Source of the DNA: Primulina eburnea
Taxonomy: Eukaryota > Streptophyta > Magnoliopsida > Lamiales > Gesneriaceae
DNA length: 64,000 nucleotides
Direction of reading: 5' to 3'
NCBI RefSeq assembly: GCF_022965805.1
Contig: NC_133101.1
Span: 14,293,054-14,357,053 of the forward strand
Each line of letters starts with the position of its first letter. Position 1 is the stretch's first letter. The notes beneath the pieces are model-generated. The model made no database searches. It saw nothing but the letters and a program-made list of their open reading frames with translations, and had not been told where the DNA came from. A program made the translations under genes and the position numbers. Shown here piece after piece: positions 22,482 to 34,987 of this stretch.

Positions 22482-23541
22482 GAATCTCACGGCCGATGCT
22501 CTTAGTCGCAAGGTGAGATTGTCTGCTCTTCAGACTGTGCTGTGATCTGGGATTTATCAGGATTTCTGTTCGATGGGATTCAATTGCAAGCATCGGAAGG
22601 GATCAGAGAGTATCCGTGTAGCTACTATTTGTCTGAGCCAGCTTTGTATTCTCGGATTAGAGATGCTCAGATGACTGATTCTAAGGTTCAGAAATTAGCT
22701 CGGTTGGCTGATGGAGATAATACTTCTGGATTCCACTATCAGTCCGAGGGTCTTTTGTGCTTATCTGGTCGTGTTGTTGTGCCGGAAGATGACACTTTGA
22801 GGGAGGAGATTTTGTCCCAGGCTCATCGTAGCAAGTTGAGTTTCATCCGGGGAGCAACAAGATGTATAAGGATTTGAGGACTCGATTTTGGTGGAAAGGT
22901 ATGAAACGTAATGTTTACAGTATGTCCCAAGTGCCTAGTCTGTCAGCAGGTGAAGGCTGAGTATCGACGACCTGGAGGTTTGTTGCAGAATCTCCTATTC
23001 CGGAGTGGAAGTGGGAGCATATCACGATGGACTTCGTGACTCACTTGCTATGTCTGTGGGGAAGAGATGCTTCTGGGTGGTAGTGGATCGGCTTACTAAG
23101 TCTGCCCATTTTCTTCCGTATAACAGAGATTTCACTTTCGATCGGATGGCACGGTTGTACATTCAGGAGATTGTACGGTTTCATGGTGTGCCTGTGAGTA
23201 TCGTTAGTGGACAGAGATCTCGATTTACATCTAGATTTTGGGGCAGCTTTCAGCAAGCTTTGGGCACACTCTTGAGTTTGAGTACTGCATATCACCCAGA
23301 GACTGACGGTCAGTCAGAGAGGACTATTCGTACTCTTGAGGATATGTTGAGATCTTTGGTAATGGATTTCGGGCCAGCTTGGCAGGATCATCTGCCACTG
23401 ATAGAGTTTGCATACAACAACAGTTTTCATAGGAGTATTGGTATGTCTCCGTTTGAAGCGTTGTATGGTCGACGTTGTCGTACTCCTCTGTTCTGGGAGG
23501 AAGTCGGAGAACGACAGGCGAGGGTCCAGAATTGATTCAGA
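22482..23541 (+). pseudogene. Chromovirus integrase region, indel-ridden copy of 16018-17087
   Basis: Begins inside the RNase H/integrase linker (GAATCTCACGGCCGATGC) and ends at GGTCCAGAATTGATTCAG beside the gap. Compared with 16018-17087, more than ten one- or two-base insertions or deletions break the frame (for example near 22540, 22629, 22842, 22918, 22993, 23049, 23210, 23268 and 23518). Substitutions are rare. Integrase motifs are still readable in pieces ([15 protein letters not shown] near 23305). Confidence 0.8.
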
Positions 23542-23641
23542 NNNNNNNNNNNNNNNNNNNNNNNNNNNNNNNNNNNNNNNNNNNNNNNNNNNNNNNNNNN
23601 NNNNNNNNNNNNNNNNNNNNNNNNNNNNNNNNNNNNNNNNN
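23542..23641. other. Assembly gap, exactly 100 N
   Basis: A run of 100 N, a conventional placeholder for a gap of unknown length. Sequence on both sides is gypsy integrase in opposite orientations. Confidence 1.
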
Positions 23642-24270
23642 CACCAAATTCATCCCAACAAAGAGGTGATCGACATCGTCTGCCGTACAAAGCTTCAAAA
23701 GGAGCCATACCAAAGTCACCTGGAAACTGTTGTTATATGAAAATTCTACAGTGGTAAAGCTTCTTGCCAACTGTCTTTAAAATCCATGACTACAGCTCGA
23801 AGCAGATCCTCGGTGTCTGAATCATACGCTCTGTCTGACCATCTGTCTGAGGATGGTACGCAGTACTCATCGCAAGTCGTGTACCCATTTCTTTGGAAAC
23901 TAGTCCAAAACTTTGATGTGAATCTAGGGTCACGATCTGAGACTATGCAACTAGAACTCCATGAAGTCTCACAACATTTCAATATACAGACGAGCCATTT
24001 TCTTGTACGAATACGTCCTCTCATACGGAATAAAGTGTGCCGATTTAGATAACCTATCGACAATCACCCAAATGGCATCGAAATGACGAAAGTACGTGGC
24101 AAATGCGTGAAAAATCCATAGCTATGTGCTCCAGTTCCACGGAGAACCTCAAGGCTATGCAGTAATCCTCCCTTCTCATTCTTTCCGCTTTGACTTGCTG
24201 ACAGATCATACAACAGACCCAAACTCAGCCACATCTTTTTCTCATATTCTTCCACCAAAACGAGGCCGTA
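23642..24270 (-). pseudogene. Integrase fragment of a second chromovirus, inverted and frameshifted
   Basis: The minus strand reads integrase zinc-finger and catalytic-core signatures in several frames: [46 protein letters not shown] next to the gap. Many small indels again break it. The continuation of this domain (LTGPEIVQEMHDKVQLI) starts at 24305 on the opposite strand, so the piece is inverted relative to its natural partner. Confidence 0.75.
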
Positions 24271-24274
24271 GAAT

Positions 24275-24847
24275 ATGATACATTTTTCTCAGAAACAGTT
24301 GACTGGACCTGAGATTGTTCAGGAAATGCATGATAAAGTCCAGTTGATTCGTCAGAGAATGAAAGCTGCCCAAGATCGTCAAGCTAGTTATGCTAACAGA
24401 CGTCGTCGACCTCTAGAATTTCAAGTTGGAGATTTTGTGTTTTTGAGAATCTCTCCGTTTAGAGGTGTTGTTCGCTTTGGTATGAGAGGTAAGTTGTCAC
24501 CTCGTTTCGTTGGTCCCTACGAGATTGTTGAGCGTATTGGGACTTGCGCTTATCGTTTGGATTTGCCCCAGTCTTTGTCTGGCATCCACGATGTTTTCCA
24601 TGTTTCTATGTTGGGTAAGTATGAGCCCGATCCGTCTCATGTGATTCAGCCTGATGAGATTGAACTTGATCTGTCTCTATCGTATACTGAGTATCCTGTT
24701 AGTATCTTGGATCGTAAAGATAAAGTTTTACGCAATAAAGTTATACCACTTGTACGTGTTCAGTGGTCAAAGCATGGGGTAGAAGAATCAACATGGGAAA
24801 CAGAACAGAAGATGAAAGCATCTTATCCATATCTGTTTGATTCTTAG
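24275..24847 (+). CDS. Integrase C-terminal domain with chromodomain-like tail
   Basis: About 190 codons, open to a stop at 24847. Motifs: [68 protein letters not shown] and the tail VRVQWSKHGVEESTWETE. This is the part of integrase that binds DNA and, in chromoviruses, targets chromatin. The sequence is related to, but clearly different from, the 13-17 kb element. The upstream catalytic core is missing in this orientation. Confidence 0.8.
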   Translation: MIHFSQKQLTGPEIVQEMHDKVQLIRQRMKAAQDRQASYANRRRRPLEFQVGDFVFLRISPFRGVVRFGMRGKLSPRFVGPYEIVERIGTCAYRLDLPQSLSGIHDVFHVSMLGKYEPDPSHVIQPDEIELDLSLSYTEYPVSILDRKDKVLRNKVIPLVRVQWSKHGVEESTWETEQKMKASYPYLFDS

Positions 24848-24936
24848 TAATGTATTGTTGGTTTCGTATCGTGTGTAAGATGTATGTGCATAAACAGAAA
24901 TTTCGAGGACGAAATTTGTTTTAAGGGGTGGAGAAG

Positions 24937-27333
24937 TGTAAGGCCCTGTATTTAATTATCCGGTAATTTGGCATAAATAATTATTGAGTTGTAAATTAAA
25001 ATAATTATTTATGCCAAATAAATTTTAAAAGTGTGTTAAAAATATGTATTTTAGAATATCGGAGAATTTAACGATATAAAATACATATAGAGTTTAAATA
25101 ACACACGAGAGCAAAATAAATACAGACTGGGATAAATGGGCTTGAGTTACTATTTTAGTAACCAAATACACAATATATAAAAATACACATACATATACAC
25201 AACTTACCAATAATAGAAGAAGGGAGAGAAGCTATTTCCCAAACCCATTTCCCTCAACCCAAATTTTCGCAACCCTTGGAGCAGCTGCGGGAAAATCGCG
25301 ATAACTCCTCCGTCCGGCGTCCAAATCTCAATCGGTCTAAAGGGGTGTCTTCCTAACATCCTAGGCTTTGATTCAAGTCAGAAATCGCGAAGTTTGAGCA
25401 GGGATTCAGGTAGATCAAAGCTGCTGTTCGGGTGCCCTGTTTCTGCGAGAATCCTTCCGATTTTGGGTGAGAGTTTTTGGGTTGCTGCGACTTTTGTAGT
25501 TTGAATTTGTTGAAATGACTTATAAAGAACTTGTAGCTCTGTTTGTTAGCTTTCTATAGCCACTAGAATCATCAAATTTGGATAAGAAACAGATTTGATA
25601 TGATTTTTCTACCAAAATATGTCAAATCGAATTCTGAAATGGTGCTGTGCAGGACACCTACTGTAATTCGAGTTTTTGTCAATTATGCGCTCGGATTCTG
25701 GACTTGTGATTCAAAACAGAGTTGTAGAGCTATGTGTTGTCTTCGTAATGATATAAGATTCGTTAAATTCCATTAAGAATTGAGAGATTTATGCCTGTTT
25801 TACTGAAACTGCGCAGTATTAGAGTTCTGTCCGCGAAATGTGTGAGTAGCAGCGTGTTCTTGTTAATTCATGCATTAATCTACTCAGATTCTGGAATAGG
25901 TTTCATCTAGAAAAAGTTATATATTTGAGTTATCTTTCATTTCCAATTGGCGGATATTGATTTGAGTTAATATTGAGCGAGATATGAATTTTATGCTCTT
26001 TTGTGCCAAATTAGACATTGGTGTGGAATGTAGTTTTCACGATCGGCTTATTGTGGTTTTGTTTAGGCCGAGAGTCTTGAAGAGAAGTTGATATTAGAGT
26101 TTCAAGTTGGTATAGGTATGTTACAGTTCGGTAACATACGACGGTAAAACATAAATTATGTTTAATTGCCATTCTGTGTTACATTGATCGTGTTTATGAA
26201 TTGTTGGTTGTTGTAAATTGTTAAATGCCTTCGCGGTGATCTATGTTTATTATTATGACATATTATTGGCATTTAGCATCGGGCATACTGTTATGACATT
26301 CACGTTGAGCCCTGTCGTTCTTGTTAGCCCATTGTTGATATCCGTTGTTATCTGGCACTGTTGTTTATCTCGGGATCATTGTGTGGCTGATAGGCCTATA
26401 CACATGAGACCGTATATGTGATTGAACAATCCCGTGGTTAGTGCAGCCTTTTGAGGTGAGCGCTGGGATTGTGTCATCTAGTTCGTTCTGTTGTGCCATC
26501 CTGTTATATCGTATAAGCTGTATGGAGGCCGAGTCAGGGGTGTTATTTCAGCACAGCTTGGCATACCTCGCATACTTGGCAGGGCGGTTTAGCTGCATTA
26601 CGATGTAGCTCCCCTGTGTTGTTGCTCGAGCATTATTCCAGTTGTTATCGTACCGTTTGTTGGCTCCTGTTATCCCGGTTATTCGTTGAGCCTTTCATTC
26701 ATTTCATATCACATTTTATTATATGATTATGCATGATTTATGTTTATTGTTGTTATTGTTGAACTGTTTCATACCAGAATCATAACCTCATTTGTTTACT
26801 GGGGGGCTGCTGTGGTTGCTATTGGGCACCACGGTAGATCTCCCGAGTCGTTTTGCAGCATCAGGCCGAGATTCCGCCAGTGGAGCTCGGGGTTGAGGTT
26901 GGATTGCTTGGTTCTGTTCAGTGGAGTCTCCCAGTTAGTCTATATGTATGTCTTGAGTTATTCGGTATTGTATTTGTAGTTTATTTGCCGGGGAGATGCC
27001 CCGTGTATCTGTAGTGGTATTGGGTTGTTTTGTGATGATTTGAGTCGACTCTGGGTTTCTTTTGATATGGTGAGTAATTGGTAAGTTTTAATTTCTGCTT
27101 AGTCCTGGCCAGTGCGGCTATAGGTGGTTTAACTTCGGTTTTTAATTTAATGACTCTAGTTGGAGTATATTTTGATATAAAACTCAAATGTCCTACTTAC
27201 GGGGAGGTCATGCCGAAATTTTTCTAGGCCCTGAGGTCCGTTTTAATGTATTTTAAACCTTTTTCCGCTGCAGTTTTAATTCAAACCATTATTGTTTGAT
27301 CATTAATTGTCGTTAGAGTAAATGGGCCTCACA
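24937..27333 (+). repeat. 3' LTR (2397 bp) of the second chromovirus
   Basis: Starts TGTAAGGCCC and ends GGGCCTCACA, giving near-perfect inverted termini, directly after a polypurine tract. A TATA-like TATATAAAAATA lies at 25174-25185. No protein-coding gene is seen inside. Confidence 0.8.
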
Positions 27334-29754
27334 AAAAGGAGCTTAGTTGACTGAAATGACTCTAAGCAATGGAATCTCTTGATCCTTTTCTTGCTCTTGG
27401 TCACCTTTTACCTTATGCTGAATAGATGTCATTGATACCCCTGTACTTAAATCTAGTTCTAAGAAGTTTGGTGTCTGTTATTTGCAGGCTCAAAGATTTG
27501 ATTCTGATTTATTAAATCCCATGTACCAGGAAAGGTGAACTTTTAAAATTATATTTTCTGGTAACAAATTATGAAATAGCTACTGCCATGTGGATAGATG
27601 CTTGCAACAAACAAGCACCCACATTTCTTTAAAAGAAAATTTTGATGATTTAGTCAAAAGCTGAATGGAAGCAATAAGAACTAACCTGTTCAAACAGTTA
27701 CCTATGTTTGATTGACCAATAAATGTTATTGTAATTTTACAGAACTCAGAAAGCTGCTATCGAGTTCTTTTGGATTGGAGGGCAGCAATTGGACACTTCC
27801 TCCAATATATGTTTTGATATTGATTTCGGATCATTTCCTGGTTTCCCTGAGGTAGAATTAATTTGGTGGGAAAAAAGCATATTATGGTCTCTGAGTCTGT
27901 GTGGGATTTTCAGTGGGCTTCTGAACATTTGGGATATTGTGGCAGCCCTCGTGTCTTTCAAACAGTCGATACCAAACTATGTAGAGCATATTCTGCAGAA
28001 ATGGTTGACATCTTATTTTGGATCCAATTTTGGCATTTGTACTACGTTCTTCTCTACGGCATTTAAAATTTTGCCCACTCTTTCAACCCGTAAGTTGCAC
28101 CTCATCAATGTAATCATCAGGCATGTTGTGCTTAAAAATGATGAGGTGAGCGAGAGTAGAAAACACCAAGACTTGGAAAGATTCAGTAGTGCCATAGAGG
28201 AACAGACAAATGTATGGAAGGAGTTGCAGTTGTGCTGTGAAAATGAACTACGGAGAAGACTTGTTGGTTTATATTTTTCTGCCATTTTAGATCTTCTGTC
28301 AGATGTGCCAACAAATTTTTGCGATGTTGGCTGTTGGCGTCCTGATGAATGGCCACAACTGGAGCACTATATCTCACTTCATGAGAAAATTGTCGAGGAT
28401 GATTTAAAATTTTTTGCTGCCAAAGTTGGTAAAATTAAGAAGAGGTAATTCATGATGTTCTTATCTTTGTTGAAATTCTTTTGGTTCATTCATGCACACA
28501 TACATAGAATAGCATCTTAAGATACTGTATCAATCTATTAGCTGAAGGCTGGTTCCATTCTTGCTTTATTAACAGGAGAGAGAGTTTTGAATATGAAGAA
28601 CATTGCAGTTTTTGTTCAGCAATTGTGCCATTTGAATCAATAGAATACGCCATTTGTTTGGGAGTGAAGAATGGCAATGGAGTTGATCAAACCCATAAGC
28701 TACACCGGTGTTCTGTATCTATGCAACTTTGCCCTGCTAAATATTCCTGGTTTTGCATGTGTTGTCAAAGACGAGCTTCAAAGTCGGCACCTCTAATTTT
28801 TTTCACGATGCCTTTATACCCTTCCATTTTAAATCTTTTTTCGAATCTTCAGCCTTCAAGAAATCTTTCTCACCATGTTGTCCCTTATGTGGGATACTTC
28901 TACAAAGATTACAGCCTGAATATTTACTCTCCCCATCTCCAGTATAACGAAATTCCTCTTTAAAAATTGTCAATGAAAAGTCCGCCCTCTCGACTGAAAT
29001 CCTCAGTCAGCAGCCCCTTACAATCTATGATTTATGACAGGCCTCTATCTCCGTCAGCAGGTCTGTGTTTCCAATTTTTCCTTCTGCGGTGCTTCTGTGA
29101 AAATCCACTGATATGTCCTACACATAATAACTACCATCGAAGGATGTTTATTCTATTAATTGGTAGGAAAAATATGGTTGGATATTTGAATTTCCTAGTA
29201 TTTTGTATTTGTTAGAGTAGGTGTCCAGCGAGCCAACTTGTGGCTTGGGTTTTTATTGGACTCTAATGTAAAACGATCTTTATTTTAATAATATTTTACG
29301 GTTTTGTACAATTATGACATTTACTTTATCTGTTTACCCATGTAATCTGCATAGATAAAGTCCTTTGGTGCTTGTGTGCAAGTGACTTAAGTAAAAATGC
29401 TTCTAGAAAACTTTGAAAGAAAATGTTATATTGCTTGAAAACTTGGTAGTTTACAATAAGGGCTTCACCCTATTTATATTAATCCTATTTATACTAGTAG
29501 CTTTCTACAATGAAAGCGATACATATCAACTCTCTAGGAGGTTCTAAGATCTACACTATTCTAGTTAATTCCATTCTATACTATTCTAAATGATTATTCT
29601 ATGCACAAAAGATTTCACAGAAAACTCTTAATTGATGAAATATGGAGAATGTTTTAGAAGTGCTTGAACCTCTACAGAGCACCTATTTAGAAGTTTTTGG
29701 AATGCACAAGAAGGTTCCGGTTCATGATATTCCGCAACATCAATGAGTTCTAAT
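27334..29754 (+). repeat. Left arm of a 2.4-kb inverted duplication
   Basis: Reverse complement of 35859-38275 with few differences and only a few bases of net length change. It covers the last exons of the TFIIIC90-like gene plus about 0.5-0.8 kb of 3' flank. Its left edge coincides with the LTR insertion at 27333, its right edge with GAGTTCTAAT. Confidence 0.9.
27488..28947 (+). pseudogene. Partial copy of TFIIIC 90-kDa-like (WD40/TFIIIC zinc finger) gene: last three exons
   Basis: Exons 27488-27534, 27742-28444 and 28576-28947 have clean AG/GT boundaries and match the 3' exons of the minus-strand gene at 36664-38121. The middle exon is fully open (IWWEKSILWSLSLCG, VVLKNDEVSESRKHQDLERF, CWRPDEWPQLEHYISLHEK). 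The last exon has the zinc-finger cysteines HCSFCSAIVPFESIEY and WFCMCCQRRAS. One A is missing near 28829 relative to the other copy, which shifts frame before the final CCPLCGI motif. All upstream exons are absent, since an LTR ends at 27333. TFIIIC90 is a TFIIIC subunit acting in RNA polymerase III promoter recognition. This copy cannot make a full protein. Confidence 0.8.
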
Positions 29755-30485
29755 ATTATTAAAAAAATAAAAATATTTATTTTTATATGGATTTAGGGAT
29801 TTCTCGCTTAGAGGACAAAAACAATGGATATTGAGGAAGCAACAAGCATTGAAGAAATGAAGTTGAAACATTAGTCAATCTCATGCATTACCCAATTTAG
29901 GGGTGAGTAGAAACCAAAGCCAAATCAAATAGTTGGTTTGGTTTTTAGTCGATCGATTTATATTGGTTTTAAAATTAATCATATCGAAAAAATTGGTTTT
30001 GTTCAATGTTTTGGTGAAAAATCCTAACCGAACCAATTTTATAAATATATAATATTTTTAATTATATACATATTATTTTATTTTATGTCATATAATTGAT
30101 ATTATGAAAGTTTGATGATTGGTATTGGTGGCACATTTTATAAAGCTAAAAAACAATTGACCATTATCCCGTTCAATCTTCACAAGTATTTATTGATCTT
30201 CATGATGTTTTTGGAAAAGGTTAAAAACCTCGAGCAAGAAATCTTGGATGCGAGTGAATTTACTCTTACCAAATACCCAAGTTTGATAAACATAAAAGAT
30301 AAATGTCTTTCTTTCTTTAAATTGTGATAATGGATGATATTGAAGCTATTTCTAAAAGTTGAACTATTGAAAACTTATATTTATCTATTTATAATAGCTA
30401 GTTTTGAAAATTTATATTATGATTATAAAAAGTCAAAACATTTTATTTGAACAAAATTAAAATTTAAAATTGAACATCCAAAGGT
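29755..30485. other. Spacer DNA without a supported gene
   Basis: Very AT-rich. 29896-30040 has a TAGGGGTGAG start and AACCGAACCAAT-type repeats reminiscent of hAT-derived sequence, but I could not define both ends. Confidence 0.35.
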
Positions 30486-31510
30486 TCGCGACAGTATTGA
30501 AAAAGCCGTCGCTATATTAAACGACGATTTTTTTAAAAAAACCGCCGTTTAAGAAGCGACGGTTTGTAGCCATAAAATGCATAAAAAAAACTAATACGCA
30601 AAAATTAAAATTATGTAGTAAAATTTCGGGGAAAAAAAATTAAAACCTGATTTGCGCGAAGATATGCAGCTCCACGTAACGCTGGAAGATCGTACCGACG
30701 AGAAAATCTACGAAATAAATACGAAAAAATGTTAGTACAAAATTAAAAAATCGAAACTTCGAAAAATTGATAGAGTTTAACTACTACTAGAGATAGACGA
30801 AAAATCGTTTAAGAAAATGTCTGCGAACCTCGGTATATATAGAATTATAGCACCGCCGATATATAGCAACGGTTCAACCAAAATCGTAGCGATAATAGCG
30901 ACGGTTTTGGTAAAAACCGTCGCCGATCTAGATCGACGACGGTTGTTGCATAACCGTCGCTATTATGGCGACGGTTTTGCAAAAACCGTCGCCGATCTAG
31001 ATCGGCGACTGTTTTATTAAAACCGTCGCTATTATAGAGATGGTTTTCCTTAAACCGTCGCTATAATAGCGACAGTTTTTAATAAAACCGTCGCTTGTCA
31101 AATAGGAAAACTGTCTCTATAATAGCGACGGTTTTTAATAAAATCGTCGCTTGTCAAATTAAGAGACGGTTTCCTAAAACCGTCGCTACAAAATAACGAA
31201 GGGTAGAATACAAGACCGTCGCATAATGCGACGGGTAAAAAACCCGTCGCACAAAATAACGACGGGTTTATCAAACAGTCGCAATATTAGCGACAGTTTA
31301 TGAAAAACCATCGCTATTATAGCGACGGTTTTTCTTGAACCGTCGCTATTCTAGCGACGGTTTTAATTTAACCGTCGCTTAATTTGATAAGCGACAGTTT
31401 TATTTATAACCGTCTCTATATAGCGACGGTTCAAGAAAAGCGTCGCTATAATAGCGACGGTTTTATTGTTTCAATAAAACCGTCGCTATGCTTTCCGTTT
31501 TTTTGTAGTG
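30486..31510. mobile_element. CACTA (En/Spm-type) non-autonomous transposon remnant
   Basis: The right end reads CACTACAAAAAAACGG on the minus strand (31510 inward), the classic plant CACTA terminus. Inward lie many subterminal GCGACGGTTTT / AAAACCGTCGC units in both orientations (densest 30880-31490), as expected for transposase-binding subterminal repeats. A matching CACTA left end was not found, so the left edge is approximate. No transposase is encoded. Confidence 0.7.
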
Positions 31511-31964
31511 ACAACCCATATCAAATATATAATATTAATTAGGAAATTGTAATTATGATCCTATTTATTTGTCTATTTTTTATTTTAGTCTTCTAAATTG
31601 TCAAATTTCCATCTTAGCATGTTATCTTAGTTTCTTTCTTCTTATTTTCTTTTTGCAATTTTAGTTTTTTTCTCACACGGTGTTAATGAAGTGTTGACGC
31701 AACGTTACATGATGATGACGTGTACATTGTCACATTAAAACTTAGAGACACAGCAAAAATATTTTTTGATCCTGAGTTGACTGATCCGATAAAAAAAATA
31801 TTATCGTGGGTTCCAAAGAAAATTTCTTTGATACCTAGCAGGATGTTGGTCATCATGGTTTAAGATCTCGGAATTAGTTGGAGAATACTACTCACTAATC
31901 GATGTACTAGTTTTTGATTTAGAAAATGAAAACGTTGCTTTCTTCTTTCTTCCTTGAACTTTCA
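31511..31964. other. Spacer DNA without a supported gene
   Basis: AT-rich, with T-rich tracts. No reading frame or repeat of note. Confidence 0.4.
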
Positions 31965-33960
31965 TTATAAAACCAACATGTCACGCCCCGAGACCGAGGC
32001 GTATGGTATATGATTTCTTCTCGGTTTGGAATTGACATTCTCACCCCAACAATTTACCATTGCATGAGTCTTGGCTAAACAATCCATTCTCAGAATGATG
32101 TCAAAATTCACCATTGAGAGTTGAATCGAGTCGGCATTGAACGTATGCATATTGTTACTGATTTTATAGTCTCGATGTAACTCGAAGGTTTCGATAGCCT
32201 TACTAGTAGGTGTTGCTATCCTAAAAGGTTTAACAAGCATTTTAGGTTTAATCCCTAATTTCTTAGTGAACCTCTTAGATATAAAAGAATGTGTGTCACC
32301 ACAATCAAACAACACATAAGCAGGTAAATTTTTTTATTAGAATAGTAACTTCTAAAAAAAACTAGTGAAGGTCCCTCTAAGTTGTTAAATCTCGAGTTCG
32401 AGGTTACTCATGGTCTTAGATTGGGTCGCCATTTCTTGCTCAAACTTGGTCAAAATTATGTTCGAAAATGGTTGCAACATTCTTGAGATTTTAGAAAATT
32501 TATGCTTAAATCGGTGTGATCTTCTTTTTGCAAAATGGGAGGGTTACTTATATGTGAGGAAGAAAAGTTTTTAGTAACGATTCTATCCCTTAAATGCATC
32601 ATTGATTAGCATAAATAGACCAAAAAGTAAGCTTGTTACCAAAAATAGAGGATGTCAAATCTGATGAGACTCTGATTACGCCTATAAATTAGATTTTAGG
32701 TTGTTGTTTGATGGTTAATATACTACCTCGAAAATAATTGTCAAGGATATGAATGCACTGGTCCTTTGGCAAAATTTGACATCTTATCACGTCTTGTATA
32801 TTAGGATCTCAGTCAGATTATGATCATGCTAGCTCTAATATCATTTAAATATCATGTCCTGAGACCTAGGTGTACAGACACATTCATTTTTTAACAATCA
32901 CATAATTTTAAAATAACATGCTCGTAATACAATATATAACCAAACCAGTTTATAAAATAATCCGTCATTGTCTTTACAACATGAAAGAAATCAAATAGTG
33001 CAGAAGAGTAAAACTTAAAACGTAAAATGAAAATTGAAATATGAAAATAATCTTTCTTGGAAAGTGGCTTCTTCACCAGCTCCAGACGTCTCATGATTTG
33101 TCCATCAACTTGTTTGTTGGTATTGTATAGGGAGAGAGGTAATGGTGACTTAATTGGGAAACACTCAGCAAGTGGGGATTGTTCGGATATATATAAAAAA
33201 TACATATATTTTTTCTAAACGTAACATTTCTTAACGGAAGACATAACGTATCATAATCATATCCTGAACATGAAGCATTGAAATTTCATCTAATTTCCAC
33301 GATTTTACTAATATATGTCCCCTATATGTTAATACTCAAGTGACGAGGCCATACAATGATTATAATCTCATCATATAGAGGTCATATAACAGTTATAATC
33401 CTACCATATAGCAGTCATATCTTATAATAGCTTTCCAAATTTTTATTGAATTATATCAATCTTTGGAACATATAAAGCTTAGACAAGACATAAACGAATA
33501 AATCATGCTCAAACGAAATTGTTCAAAAATGGAACATAGAATATCATACGTGTATAGAATATCATACGTGTATATACTTTTTAATACATAAGCCCGATTA
33601 CTATGGTCTTTCTTGATTCCAAACGTGAATATGAGTTGCTAGATTGTAGTTCAAATATAGTATTTGGTTGCTACTAGAAATTTTACTCGAAAATGGACAG
33701 AATAATGACACGAAATCTGCTGCTGAAAGCCTCGAATTTGGCAGTTTTCTTCTTGAATTTTTGTGAGGTTTTCGGTGTTCTTTTATCTTGGTTTGATCTC
33801 TTACTTATAGTTTGGATTTTACTTATAGTTGGGAAGAGAGAAGTTGAGCAGATGCCTTAGTGAACGTTTTAAGGCTTTTAAGCAGGTTATTTAATGCTAT
33901 AATGTAGCCATCAATTGGGTGTTACAATATGAATACGGACATGGCTTAATTTTTGAGATT
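31965..33960 (-). mobile_element. Decayed gypsy remnant: protease fragment, primer site, LTR
   Basis: Minus strand 32315-32030 encodes a gypsy protease remnant (DTHSFISKRFTKKLGIKP, then VNFDIILRMDCLAK), where the DSGATHSF-type active site has become DCGDTHSF. A degenerate tRNA-Met primer site (TGATATTAGAGC) lies at 32832-32843, and an LTR end (TGTCCTGAGACC) begins at 32855 and extends right. A second, related LTR-end fragment (TGTCACGCCCCGAGACC) at 31979 is fused to the protease, showing internal deletion. The right boundary is approximate. Confidence 0.6.
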
Positions 33961-34987
33961 TGTCATTACAGGTTGTCATCAAGTCATTGAATGGGTTCAA
34001 ACTTATTGGATGTGCCCAAAATTTCGAGTTCTTGGGCTGTAGTATTTATAAATTTTTGTGGCCTTCACACAACCTATTAATGAATATATAATTCAGTCTT
34101 CGGAAAATTAATCGACAAAATATACCATCCGAGCAGATCCTATATACGGTTTCTAGCTTATACATATCATCAACCACAATGAATCTGCTCCTATGTATGT
34201 CGATACCATACTGAACCTCGCCATCTGATGACCCTCGTGGAGTCGATAAATGAGTCAAAGTCTAGCACTAGTACGTAGATCATCTATGTTGTCTCGGATC
34301 AAAATACTAATGATATAAAACCTTAACTGCAGACTAATCTACTCGATAAATAATAACCAATTGGAAAGTCGGATGGAAGGTTGTCCAGTGACTCATCATA
34401 TGATCACACATCTGTATGATTGAATATCTCTATGCACATACCAATGAAACGTGACCTATAACATCACATATATGTCTCGAAATAGAGTGACCAATGTATA
34501 CCTTATTTTTTAATCAAAATTGGATAATCGTTTTTTTTTTCCGACGAAATTAAGGTGTAAAACTTGTCATACAAAAGTACAAAACAAATGTTTTTTTTTT
34601 TGACTTTAACCCCATCATATATTGATATGAAGATTTCATTCCGTGGATTCATGAATGATTTCAACTTTTGTCAAATTTTTGTCTTCCTTTTCCTGAACTA
34701 ATAATGTTGCAAATCATTAATGAATCAAGTCTTAAAAATATTTTTTTAGAAAAAAATCATAAAGAAACTAAATATTTGGAAAAAAAATATATTATCAGTA
34801 TATAGTATACATATGATTTATGAGCTAAATTATTTATATATTATATTAAATAAACACCATGTGTATGTCGGCTAGTTTAAGTGTAAAGATAAAGTTAAAT
34901 CATTGGGATACTTTTGCACGCGTGTGGAGATTTTGTGTGCTTACACGAATGAATCAGTTGGAATATGTGAAAAAGTCGTTTAAAGAT
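33961..34987. other. Spacer DNA without a supported gene
   Basis: AT-rich. Around 34090-34340 the sequence looks like old repeat DNA but has no motif I can name. Confidence 0.35.

Larger units (their letters stand above)
24271..27333 (+). mobile_element. 3' end of a second Ty3/gypsy chromovirus (integrase tail and 3' LTR)
   Basis: A C-terminal integrase frame, polypurine tract (TTTTAAGGGGTGGAGA, 24919-24934) and a 2.4-kb LTR follow in order. The right edge abuts the intron of the duplicated TFIIIC-like gene at 27334. The opposite, uninterrupted arm at 38275 shows the pre-insertion sequence (minus strand GGAAAAGGAGC). Confidence 0.85.

Noticed and set aside
26218..26979. ORFs within the 24937-27333 LTR
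   Set aside because: No homology recognised and no promoter or codon evidence; non-coding LTR DNA.
28183..28377. Antisense ORFs within the TFIIIC-like exon (also 37235-37548)
   Set aside because: Shadows of the exon on the other strand, conserved only because the exon is duplicated.
30112..30327. 71-codon ORF, weakly reminiscent of transposase ends (LTKYPSLINI)
   Set aside because: No defined domain, no ends of an element, AT-rich surroundings.
30817..31020. 67-codon ORF in the CACTA block
   Set aside because: Encoded by the subterminal repeats (recurrent VKTVADLDRR); not a gene.
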